Positions 53,920 through 64,000 of a stretch of DNA of 64,000 bases are shown here, one piece after another (positions within the stretch are counted from its first letter, which is position 1; each line of letters begins with the position of its first letter). The translations under genes were made by a program, and so were the position numbers. The DNA comes from Chrysaora quinquecirrha (Eukaryota > Cnidaria > Scyphozoa > Semaeostomeae > Pelagiidae). The notes below the pieces were generated by a model. That model made no database searches. It was not told the DNA's origin and saw nothing but the letters and a program-made list of their open reading frames with translations. Where the stretch lies: contig JACTAT010000016.1 in the NCBI GenBank assembly GCA_014526335.1, positions 4,921,478 through 4,985,477 of the forward strand, written 5' to 3'.

Positions 53920-55671
53920 GTGAGCCCTTTTCAATATTTTCCACATTGATTAGTCTCGCTTAAAAATGCTTTCCACTTCTTTTATTCATCAACCTATGAG
54001 CTCGTAGGATGTAGCTAGATTACCAAAGAATTGGCGTTCTAGTAAACTAGCTTTTTAGTTTTAATATGGTTCGGATTCAAAAGTCGCAAAATTGAAAAAA
54101 ATTATCTTTCTCTGCCAATTATTCTGATTGTTGCTTTGTTGAAATTTTTCGTTTGATTTCTGAATCGCTAGGAAATTAACTTCAAACAAAGTTATATTTA
54201 TGTAGACGAAAATTAACTCGTCACTTTAATTAATTGATTCTTTTACCAGACGAAACACAATCTTGCAATTTGCTTGCAAAAACAATCCAGATATTTTCCC
54301 CAGGATAGCTCTTTAATGAATGCAATATTATAAAAAGTTCTGTTTTGCAATTTATAGAGTGCTAAATTAACTAGAGTTCAAGTTAATGAGAAATATTATT
54401 CTCTGCTTTGGACTAAGGAAATGCCTACCCGAGTAGAGGAAGCTAAAATGTGGTTCCTCTACGTAGTTTCTGAGAAGTATTTTGTTCTTTTTGAATGCGA
54501 GTTTGAGAGACGGATGTAGAGCTTAGACTTGTTGTAGAAAAGTTGCATTCCGGTGCTTTTTTTAGAATAGAAAAAAGGATGATTGGATGTTTCTTCAAAC
54601 CGGTTTGACAAGATTTCCGACCCATGAATGTCTGCTGAAGGCTGGGACAAATTATCAGTTTTTTTTCGAAAGTTTTAGGAATTGCATCCAAGTTACAAGC
54701 AGAGTTGAAAAAATAAATATTTACTTTGAAAATGCGACAAAATATTTACGTTACGCATGATGGCCACTTGAATTTTGCCTTCAATGTACATCAGCACATT
54801 TTTGCTGTACAAAGTTCACAATGTTTAGATTTTTTTTCCTTTTGGAGCATCTGTGATGCCGAACCCAGTGGATGTGCACTGAGAAAGTAGTATCGCTAGT
54901 TGTACGAGATGCTGACTGTGGATGGTTTGTTTCTGACCATGCAAGATTAAAAGATGGAACACTAAACCCTTTGTTTACCACCATAAGTAATATTCAACAT
55001 AACATACTCAAATCTTTCAGTAAGGTAGATATGTGTCAAGAAAAAACAAAATGAAAGTGCTATCAAAAAGCTGCAGACAAAGTATTTACTTTTCTCACTA
55101 TGCCATTTACTTTCATACAAATAAATACTTTTCACTTTACAATTAGGCCAATATTTTCTTTGACTTAACAGTGGCAATTTAGGCCGAAAATATTGAAATA
55201 TTCAACCATTATGAAAAAGAAAAGCGTGGAGGAAATTGTCATATAATGACCATGTATTACTCCATGTAAAAACACATGAATGAAGTCTGTATCTTGGAAC
55301 TTGTCAGTAGGATTCCTTTTTCTATTTCGCTTTTACGGACTTTGCGACGCCTACCCACACTTTGGACCTATCCCACAACTGACTAACCGTGTTAAACCTA
55401 AAACAAGGCAAAGAGAAAGCTTCTTATGTTCATGAGTGAAGCTACAAACAATATTGAAATCCTTTCTTCCAGTCTGCTCGTCTAAAAACTTCAACAAAGC
55501 AAAGTATTTTTCAGCTTTCATTGACGCTCAGTGCAAGGTTAGTCTCACCTACATGTACTTTGCTCTTCCATCTGATGATGAAAGGGAACCAACAAGTCAC
55601 AAAGAACCACACAAGCATACATCACAAGTTTAAATTTTTTCAAGATTTAACTACTGCTACGCACGCGATTT

Positions 55672-56240
55672 GTGCTACTCAGCAACAATGATAGTCGAAA
55701 ACATGTTGAGTTTTTGACTATAAAGAGAAATTCGGATTGTTTGCCTCCACACAGAAAAGTTGGTTGTTTACTAATTTCGTACCTGTGTGCTGCCAGGTAC
55801 ATAGATCGCACTTCTCAGAGATTAGAAGAGAGGGTCAAACACCATGTTCCTACTAACATTTGCAACCACAACTTTTGGTTAAGAAAGCAACCACCCCGCA
55901 ACTCTAGGCAACAGTTGTGCGATGCTGCCATAACACAACAATTATTAGATCACCCAGAGTGTGCAGAGAATTACAACGAGGATTGTTTCGAATAATTGGC
56001 GATCTAGATCCTTGTTTTACCTTTCTCACCAGTTCGCTTTCTCACCTGGACTTTTCAATTAATGTCCATTGTTCTTCCCGCCGAAAGCTGATTGGTGTTT
56101 AAAACACAATGCCAATTCAGCTTCTCTTCCCGATTGGTGCATTTCGAGCCGCATCTGCGTATATATTCCGCCTAAGTTTTGTTTCGGCCTGTTTCTGTTG
56201 TTCATACTCTGAAGAGTATCAGACGAAAAAGATTTTGTGT
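55672..56240 (+). mobile_element. PLE family A remnant with GIY-YIG domain (copy 2)
   Basis: Duplicate of 38990-39560; the 107-codon GIY-YIG-bearing ORF (55672-55995) is identical. The run of A after the hairpin is one base shorter. Confidence 0.75.
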
Positions 56241-56768
56241 ATGTCCAAAAATGTTTCTGCTGCTTGTCGAAAATGTAAATAGAAATTCCACCACTCGGAA
56301 AACGAAAGTCCCAAAAGTCTATTTTGTCCCAGAAGTTTCTGTTTACGTGTTTGGTCATATGAAGAAAACTCGGACTTGGAAAACTTTAACAATTTTGTCC
56401 AAAAATTCCAACTTTTCCACCTGGCGCTGTTTTATGGGCTTGTCTGTTGGTTGACATTGGATCTTTATAAAACGCAAATTAAAGATCCTCGGAAGGTTTC
56501 AAAAGCGGCCTGGTTTGCAAGGTTTTTTAGGTGCAGTAGTTTTAGCTCGTCCAGTATTGAATGTACACTTCAGAAATTGAAATTTATTCTTTTGAAGCAT
56601 AATGTGGGGCGTGTCATCAAAAAGGCCCTCATTAAAACTGCTAAAATGATGAGTGATGCTTTCGAATATTTTTTGAAGAATATTTTATCACTTAGTGTTG
56701 CAAACGAAAAAATATATTGTATAATTGTTCAACTTTCCGAAAAATGCCGATTCCAAAGACATCTTTAG
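56240..56768 (+). pseudogene. Unidentified ORF after PLE A module (copy 2)
   Basis: Same 130-codon frame as 39695-40087 (here 56376-56768). A one-base difference upstream joins it differently to the leading frame (56179-56454), showing that apparent ORF ends here depend on homopolymer length. Confidence 0.3.
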
Positions 56769-56773
56769 TTTTC

Positions 56774-57915
56774 AGGAAACCGCAGTAGTTTTATAAATTT
56801 GAGAACGAAGAAGTACACTACGAAAAAATTTGAATTGTTCATATTACATATTCAATCATTCAAGACAAATCCATGTTTAATTGTTAAATAATTGAGCAAC
56901 TTAATTCAACAAGTCCATTTTGAATCGTTTCGGGCCTTTCAAAGGTCCATCACCATCAAATTAAATGTAAAAAATTCAAGTTAATTTATACTTTTCTCAG
57001 ACAATGATAATTACAAGGGAAAAAATTACAGATCTAAAGAAAATTACGGAATGCTACAATGATAAGGTACATAGGGACTACTAACAAAGAGACCGAGTGA
57101 AAGAAAAAGTAACAAGGACCAAACAAATTAACATGGACCAAATTAACAGGTCCAAAAAAAACAAGGAAATTAGAATAATTCAAGGGGGATGAAAGACTGT
57201 TGTGAGTTAAGAAGCGGGCGGTCACATAAAATGAGTATAGACATTCATGAATAAGAAGATCGTATGAATTGTTGGCTTTTGAAAGAATGGAGAAGTCTTA
57301 AAGAGAAGCCAAATGACCAGACTGAAAGATGTGTTCAAGAATAGAAGATGGACTTGCTTTTATGCTTTGACCAAGTTTATTTATTTCCAAATGCTCTCTA
57401 GATCAAACTGTGATGTGGCGGGTAGTTTTCCCATAGCACAAGGCAAGTATGAGGTGGGATTTTATCCTTAACAGGAAAGAAAGTGGAAATACGTTTGGGT
57501 TGTGTAAAAACAATACTAACTTTGATTTCAGGGTAACACTGTTTAAGAAGGCGAGATATTTTTGTCTTGACTAGTAAGCTGTAATGGCCCAAAAACGGCA
57601 AGCATAGTGTAAGAGAAGGTTTATTGGGAGTGACTGTTGGGGGTTGTTTAGCAACAAATCTGTTTTCAAGAAACGTTTTTATAACCGAGTTGACAAGATT
57701 AGTGGGAAAGCAATTGTGTCAGAGATTTCTTTCGTGCTAGTGAGTTCAAGATGTAAGCTAACATATGAAGAACAAATGTGAAAAGCACGATAAATAAGAA
57801 CTTTAACAAGGTTCATTTTGTATTTATTAGGTGTTAAGCTAGCAAAATCATTTTTGCCTGCAAAGCAACAACGTAATATGTTTTTTCTTTACGGCATAAT
57901 TTCTGCTGGAAGTTT
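56774..57915 (-). mobile_element. PLE family B, 5'-truncated (copy 2)
   Basis: Duplicate of 40093-41235 including the decayed hammerhead core (about 56,927-56,958) and the minus-strand RT/linker and GIY-YIG pieces (57601-57398, 57225-57034). Confidence 0.75.
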
Positions 57916-58100
57916 TTGTTGTCTTTAATGAAGTTTCGTATAAATTTTGGTATAAATTATCCGCGATTTCACTCACCATTCAGTCCTTCTTTCCATCTGA
58001 AAAATACTTCTACGCCTCAAAATACTTCTGATCAATTTGTTTGTAATATGCAAAATTTAATTTGTTTCAAAAATCAAGCTTGTATGTTTTCCTGTTCTAG

Positions 58101-58124
58101 ATACATATGAAAGGGAACAAATCG
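58101..58124 (+). CDS. Candidate 24-bp micro-exon, phase 1-1 (copy 2)
   Basis: Identical to 41419-41442 with the same flanking signals. Confidence 0.33.
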
Positions 58125-58321
58125 GTGAGCTGATTTTAATGAATCTAGATTTATTACTTGTTCTTCATTGACCTTGCCTGATCCTGTATTTGAAGTTTAC
58201 ATTCATTTTATTTCAAATTTCTTTTCATTTTTCCTTGAAATTTTTCTTGAAATTGTTTTTATGTCTAATTTATGGATATTTATTTTCCATACTTCTTCAC
58301 TCGCTAAACAATTTTGTTTTA

Positions 58322-58560
58322 GTTGTACAAAACTTCAGAATTGCAATAAACAGCGGAAACATTTTCAGGGCAAACATTTTTCGTCTGACACTCCTCAGAG
58401 TATGAACGTCAGAAACAGACCGAAACAATAAACTAAGGCGGTATTTATACCCAGGTGCCGCTCGAAATGCACCAATCAGAAAGAGCAGCTGAATTGGCAT
58501 TTTGATTTAAACACCAATCAGCTTTCAGCGGGAAGTACAATACGATAAATTGACTAAACT
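58322..58560 (-). mobile_element. PLE family A terminal module, inverse (copy 2)
   Basis: Duplicate of 41640-41880, carrying most of the base substitutions seen between the two copies. Confidence 0.7.
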
Positions 58561-61102
58561 TGGCAAAAGAATCATGCTCTGAAAGTTTGCCGTGAACCAA
58601 ATTTCACACACTTCCCCTAATGAACAATCAGTTTTAAAAGTTAAAGTGTATACCTTTTAGTGATTGAGAACGACTGACTTGTGATAGAATTTAATGGGCT
58701 AAGGCACGTGACCATACAATGCCCATATTTGAACAGCAGTCACAACAAAAGACATTAATAATCTAATTATTCTTTTATTACCGGAGCAATCTCAATATAA
58801 CCTACATCAATGAACTCATCTTGTTCGTCAAGGTCTCCCAAATAATATATAATTTGTTCGACACATTATTTGCTTTTAATTAATTTTTTGTCTATGGCGT
58901 CATACATTTTGACAATGTCGTAAGTCTAATGGGAATTATCAAAATTTTGAAAATTTGTATCTTTCGGATAGAAAGGACATCAGGCAACTCAAAAGTGCAG
59001 AACAATGGTACATTAATTTCTTAATTCCCTAAAGTAACGTACTTTGATCTGTAGTATACTTAGCCCTAATCCTAGGGGGAGAGCTGGTCTGGTGGAATCC
59101 CACCCAAGCTTTTCTTGAAACTGTTCTGTTGTGTGATGGATGTAAGCTTCCAAACCAGACTGACTTTAAGCCTATATGTATAAGCTACAATGTGATACAA
59201 AAAATTCCCCAAATAATAACAATGGGTCCCGTGACATTGCCTTTTATGGAAAGCGGTCATGCCAAAGCCACAAAAAATGCCTATTTTTGCCAGTATATCT
59301 TATCAGAATTGACTGAGTCTTTGCAAGGTAATAGAAAATAGTCACTAGCAACTAATTGTAAAGAAAGTTCCGGATTTCTGTTTATATTAAGCAAGGTCGA
59401 TTTCGGACCAACGTCAACAGCATGTTTTGATTATGATGTCCCAATGACGTAATTATAGAAGTGGAGACGCCCAATTTACCAACATATCTCCTAATACATT
59501 GGCCAATTCCTGTGCCAAGTTTGATTGCTCTAGCTCTTTTGGGCAGCAATTTATAGGGGGTTTGGAAACCACCCCCCTGGCTGTGTTAGATCAAAATAAG
59601 CCCCATAGGATTAGGATTAGTGTCTTATAAAATAACGTAATTATATCGCAAAATTCGGCAAAGTGTCTAAATATTATAAATATTGCTAAAGAGTAGTTTC
59701 CCTATGAAATAAAGACCTTCTGAGTTAATTTGGAATTAGATAACTACATAAATAGATAATAGATAATAGATAACTAAATACTGCTCGTTTGACAAAAAGC
59801 CATTTCCTCCTAAAACGGCAAAAACCTGTTGCCTACCATTATTTCACGCGACTTATTATAACTTTAAAGTATATTTAGAATCTCCATGAAGTCGAAAGTC
59901 TTGTTACTTTGTACCAAGTCTGGTTGCTATAGCTGTAACACGTACTTAGAAACTTTGCCCCCACGCGAAATAAACTCGATAAAATGCCACATGGTAGAAA
60001 ATATCGATCAAGAAAATGGATACGGATGAAGTGGTCATCGCAGTTGATCTTTTCCAGCAGCTTGGCTTACAGAAACTGCGGATAAAAGTTCGCTGCGGTA
60101 TTTAGGTATTTACATAAGATGGCTTCCCATCCACGAATACACCTTGTGTCTTGGGGAGATTGTTTGCCAAGTCTTTCTATAAGAGGGAAGAGACTGGCGT
60201 GGAACACGTTGCATTCATATTCTGTCGTGCAGTGTATATATTAGAAATTTTGACAATCATTCAGGAGTGCCTTGCAGGTGTTGTTTTCAAGAGAACTCTT
60301 TCAAGAGAACTTTTCGAATGCTTACGCCAATGTATAATGAAACTGATAGTGCGAATTCAAAGCTATTTATCGTCTGTTTCTTCATTCTAAAATTTATTCG
60401 AGTCTGCGATTACCTTAAATGTTCTGTATTACCACCTTATATGTTTGAACATCTGTTCAGTATCTCACTAACGGCACATTTGTAGAGCATGATTCTTTTG
60501 TAAAGCTCAATCAAACAATAGGATTTTGATTGGCATGCAATTATCCAGCTTTATACAATTATCCAGAAAAATTGATCCATCATTATTTTTATGACGGCAT
60601 CAATATAGATTGTCTGAGACAGTTTTGGGTTGGCTGCCATCGGACCTTTAAAATATTATGTGTTTTGTCTCGAAAAGTTGAAAATTCTCTCAATTATACC
60701 CCCCCCCCACTAACAAAATTGTTTTAAAATTTTTGAACTGTTTGGTCATCAACAATAAATGTATATTTTAGAGTGGGAGTCTAAGATTGTATTTTGTTTG
60801 CAACAATTATCTGAGCAAGCGATCAGCAGGCCTTGTTTATTTGTATAGGTGTCAGGCAAACTGATAGTGATAGCTCTACATCTTCTATATTGTTTTCAAC
60901 TAGTTTCATTCATTCCATCGGTCATGTTTTCTGTCTCTATCTCAGCTCTCAACAATAAGTTGAAAAAAATCGAAGGTCTACCTGATTCTTACTGTTTTCT
61001 GCATTAAGTTTATTTAAATAAATGCATGTTAAATTTCAAAGTTGAGAGGATTTAATTTTCATCTCAGTTGAGACAAGGAAAGACAACATCGAAAAACGCA
61101 TT
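58561..61102. other. No supported gene (copy 2 of 41,881-44,429)
   Basis: Same content as copy 1. The ORFs at 59129-59341 and 60151-60390 correspond to 42454-42666 and 43481-43750; the latter is altered by a one-base change in a T run. Confidence 0.4.
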
Positions 61103-61109
61103 AGGACAT

Positions 61110-61696
61110 TACCGTGGCTGATTTGGACAACTTAACTTCGTAACTTCTCAAAGTTAAGACTGGCGACAAGACTAGCGGCCGCATGTCTTGATGCGCGGCC
61201 GCGCCTTTTAAACTCGCGGCCGCGCGTTTTGAAACACAACTTCAAGAAACACGGCCGCACGTTTCAGATGCGCGGTCACGCGTTTTGGTCCAAAACTAGT
61301 GGAAAAACGTGTAGCAGCATACTTCAGGGTTCACAATTTTGGCTGGTCTGTAGTTGGTAAGAAGGAGAAATATATTGTTCCACAGATTATGGTTTGTTAA
61401 GTGTTCGGACACTATTCTGTGGTTCGGGTTCTGATAAAAGATTTTGATAAATGAATGGACTAGAATACAGACCAGAATACAATAGGAGAGCATTTTATAC
61501 GATTAACAGCTGGTTTAAAGTCTTTTCTCAAAACGCGCGGCTGCGCATCTGAAACGTGCGGCCACGTGTCTTGAAATTGTGTTTCAAAACAAGTTTAAAA
61601 GGCGCGGCCGCACATCAAGACACGCGGCCGCTAGTCTTGCCGCCAGTCTTAACTTTGAGAAGTTACGAAGTTAAGTTGTCCAAATCAGCCACGGTA
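61110..61696. mobile_element. 587-bp CpG-rich foldback element (copy 2)
   Basis: Same element, same AGGACAT flanks as 44437-45023. Confidence 0.9.
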
Positions 61697-61762
61697 AGGA
61701 CATGCTTGTTATTTATTATTGCTCTGATCTTGCATTGTTAAAAATATTTCCATTGTTTTTAG

Positions 61763-63945
61763 ACGATATTCGAGAAAGGTATAGAGCAAAATGCAAGGAG
61801 CATAAAGTAAACTTCATAAATGCTGACAAAGAAGTTCAAATTGTGTCGTTTCCAATAGAAGAGTTTGCAGTTAAGGTCAAAATTATTCTTGAACGACAAA
61901 GCGAGGTTAGAATTATTCAAGAGCGGAAAATTGGGGAATCTTATTATGATGAAATGAAGAAATTCTTCAAGAGGCTTAAAGATTATGGTAGACATATCAA
62001 CATTGATGATCTATTTAATGATGACGAACACCGCATTGTGTTTATTCAAGGGATTGCCGGAATTGGCAAATCCTTCCTTGCAAAACAAATTGCATTTAAA
62101 TGGGCGAATGGTGACATTTACAATAAATTTTCCCATGTTCTTTTTTTTGAATGCAGAGATTTTAATGCTTATCGCAGCTGCAACGAAGGGAAAGGTCTTG
62201 ACAATCTTATTGAAGATTTTCTTGCAGAGAAGTTTAGCTCTGTTACTTGTAGAAATGACAGTAATGTCCTCTTTTTAATTGATGGCTTGGACGAGTTAAA
62301 GAACAAGAAGTCAACAATTTATAAAATAATTTCGCTGTTCAGTAAGTCAAAGTTTATCATGCTTGGAAGACCCCATGTACAAAACATTTTTACAAAGTGT
62401 CCCGAAGATATACATATAAAGTACAAAGTAATGGAAATATTGGGTCTTGGTGATGAAGAAATTGAGGACTATATTGAGAAGTTTTCGAAACTAGAAGAAA
62501 AGATTGAAAAGCGCGAAGATATAAAGAAGTCAATAAAAGATACGATTGATAACTCAGAAAGTTTGACTGGCATCAAAACTGTCCCGCAATTTTTACACAC
62601 GCTATGCTGTGTAGCAATCTTAAGGAATGGACTGGAAATATCCAGTGTAACTGGTTTGTACGGGTGGACATTTTTCTTGCTGTTAAAGCAACATTTGCAT
62701 CAAAAGAACCCGGGAGAGGAACGCGATGATATTCGGTATTTACTTTCAAAATATTCCAGTGTTATAAAATCCATCAGTACAGTTGCATATAAATTGTATA
62801 TCGATAAGAAAGTAATATTTGGGAAGAAAGACCTAGAGTTGCTTGTGAAAGAAACTCATGGATTTGGTGCACTGCAAAATGATTTTGTGACCTTTTTCAA
62901 AGAAACCGAAGGATTAGATGAGCTGCAAACAAACTTTTTTGAAAGTTTATTCGTCAATGTATCAAATAGTTTTGGACAAAAGCATCAGTTTAAGCATTTG
63001 ACGATGATGGAGTTTTTTGCGTCAATGTACTTCTATTTTGCTGACGACAGAGACCAAGTAATTTGTGAATTTTTGAGAAATGAATCGTATGAATGTATTT
63101 CGTTTATTTGCTGTTTTGAGGGGCGTCGCTTGGTAGCGAATGTTCCTGAAGATGATATTCTTCATTGTTTTGTCAATGAAATCAATAGAAATCGCAGAGC
63201 AACAAACTCGCCAGTTATAGCTCAAGTTTTGAGCAAAGTTTCATTGGGTTTGTCGTTTAGGTATTTACATGATACGTTCAAACCAACTGACCGGGTTAAA
63301 GATACACAATTCTTAAATAAACTACTTGGAAAGATACAACCAGATAGATATTTCTGGGAGAGAAAACGTGAAAAAGAAATTGATTTTGAGCCAAGTGAAG
63401 TAGACCAAGCTAACATTTACAATGCTGTTCTACTGGCCAAGGATAATGGCATTAGCGATAAACGCTTGAGAAGTGTTTTTAAAGGTATTCGATTGACTCT
63501 GGATTTGAAATTCATCAAAGTTATGGAATACGTAGATCTGTTTGATGGAGTTTATATCACCTTGAACTATACTAAGATATCAGAGGATGAAATGAGACTT
63601 TTTGCGGTAAACGCAATTCATTGTCGTTCGGTAATGTTTGCGGGTTGTGAATTTATTGCAGAAATATGGGAAAAATTGTTACAGAATCTGAAAGACAAAG
63701 AAAGTTACCGTTTGCAAGGAATATATATTCTTTATATGGATGTTGCTGATGGGTCTGTGGAGTTTTTTGCAGAAACACTAACAAGGATAGAAACAGTTTG
63801 GTTGAAAAGTATTCGTATCGATGAAATCTTTTGGGCGGAAAAATTACTAAAATGGATATCAATTGCCAAGGAAAAGCAAAAATTGAAATTGAAAAAAATC
63901 TTTTATTCGGACTGTCCATCCTTGAATGATGACCTAAAGAGAAAG
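61763..63945 (+). CDS. NACHT-domain (NLR-type) receptor exon, intact copy
   Basis: A 2183-base exon between a phase-1 acceptor (TTGTTTTTAG|AC) and a strong donor (AAG|GTAAGAA, phase 0), open throughout. Numbering from the in-frame ATG at 61702: a Lys/Glu-rich lead; Walker A GIAGIGKS (117-124); Walker B LFLIDGLDE (190-198); sensor-like LGRPH (221-225); helical motifs VPQFLHTLC (294-302) and GLYGWTFFLLLKQHL (318-332); and the NLR signature FKHLTMMEFFA (430-440). This is a STAND-class NTPase that would bind and hydrolyse ATP and oligomerise in innate immunity or cell death. No CARD, DEATH or TIR domain is visible upstream in the exon. The C-terminal 250 residues are weakly LRR-like, and further LRR exons may follow the donor. 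The ATG at 61702 gives a hydrophobic 20-residue lead (MLVIYYCSDLALLKIFPLFL) but lies upstream of the acceptor, so I prefer splicing from an upstream phase-1 exon. Confidence 0.9.
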
Positions 63946-64000
63946 GTAAGAAAGTTTTCCAATTTTTAAATCTCAATTCATACTACTGGCAAATTGAGTT

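Larger units (their letters stand above)
52155..64000. repeat. Tandem duplication, copy 2 (continues past window end)
   Basis: Collinear with 35,472-47,325. Substitutions seen: 38116/54798, 41663/58345 and two near 41,762-41,776 against 58,442-58,458, plus a small complex change near 41,690/58,369. Other differences are homopolymer lengths (for example G10 versus G5 near 42,395/59,076, and C5 versus C9 near 44,030/60,700). Confidence 0.93.

Noticed and set aside
61702..61762. ATG at 61702 as the true NACHT start with a signal-peptide-like lead
   Set aside because: The hydrophobic lead lies before a strong acceptor (TTGTTTTTAG) in what looks like intron. Not excluded as an alternative start, but splicing is the simpler reading.
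1..64000. tRNA, rRNA, bacterial operon or ribosome-binding features
   Set aside because: No cloverleaf or rRNA sequence was recognised by eye and the window is eukaryotic; a covariance-model scan would be needed to exclude small RNA genes.

Overview
This window is animal nuclear DNA. It has GT-AG introns, long intergenic stretches, trinucleotide and minisatellite blocks, a NACHT-domain (NLR-type) gene, and a dense layer of transposable elements: two non-LTR retrotransposons, several Penelope-like elements (PLEs), a tyrosine-recombinase element and many palindromic MITE-like elements. The mix suggests an invertebrate with a large NLR and PLE load, most likely a cnidarian. That is inference; nothing here fixes the species.

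Layout. 1-10.9 kb is almost entirely repeat DNA: a 1.1-kb long-inverted-repeat element, (GAT)n and (CAC)n blocks, a MITE inserted in a dispersed repeat, and tandem palindromic repeats. 10.9-14.5 kb holds a nearly complete but broken L2/CR1-like LINE on the minus strand, with a 2A-like motif. 20.7-22.4 kb holds a 5'-truncated LINE on the plus strand. 22.9-23.3 kb has a small ORF with an acylation-type N terminus. 24.2 kb holds a PLE remnant, and 25.5-26.5 kb an inverted duplication of a TATA promoter plus first exon.

27.4-35.5 kb carries a plus-strand coding exon for a four-transmembrane protein with cysteine pairs in both predicted extracellular loops (large-pore-channel-like, weakly connexin-like). 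Several candidate downstream exons follow, all in phase 1. In between lie a PLE fragment with a hammerhead-ribozyme core on the minus strand, a C2H2/tyrosine-recombinase/Myb gene, a 396-bp hairpin element, a minus-strand Rep-like SF3 helicase relic and an 800-bp compound satellite.

35,472 to the end is dominated by a head-to-tail duplication with a period of about 16.68 kb (second copy from 52,155, still running at the window end). Each copy has a short stop-containing exon, a 263-bp MITE, phase-1 mini-exons, remnants of two PLE families, a 587-bp CpG-rich foldback element, and a 2.2-kb NACHT exon. The copies differ by about four substitutions and many homopolymer-length changes. One such change breaks the NACHT frame in copy 1; copy 2 is open.

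The most interesting biological reading is that the four-TM exon, the phase-1 mini-exons and the NACHT exon belong to one gene, giving a membrane channel-like module joined to an NLR ATPase. The main rival readings are two unrelated genes, and an assembly artefact for the duplication.
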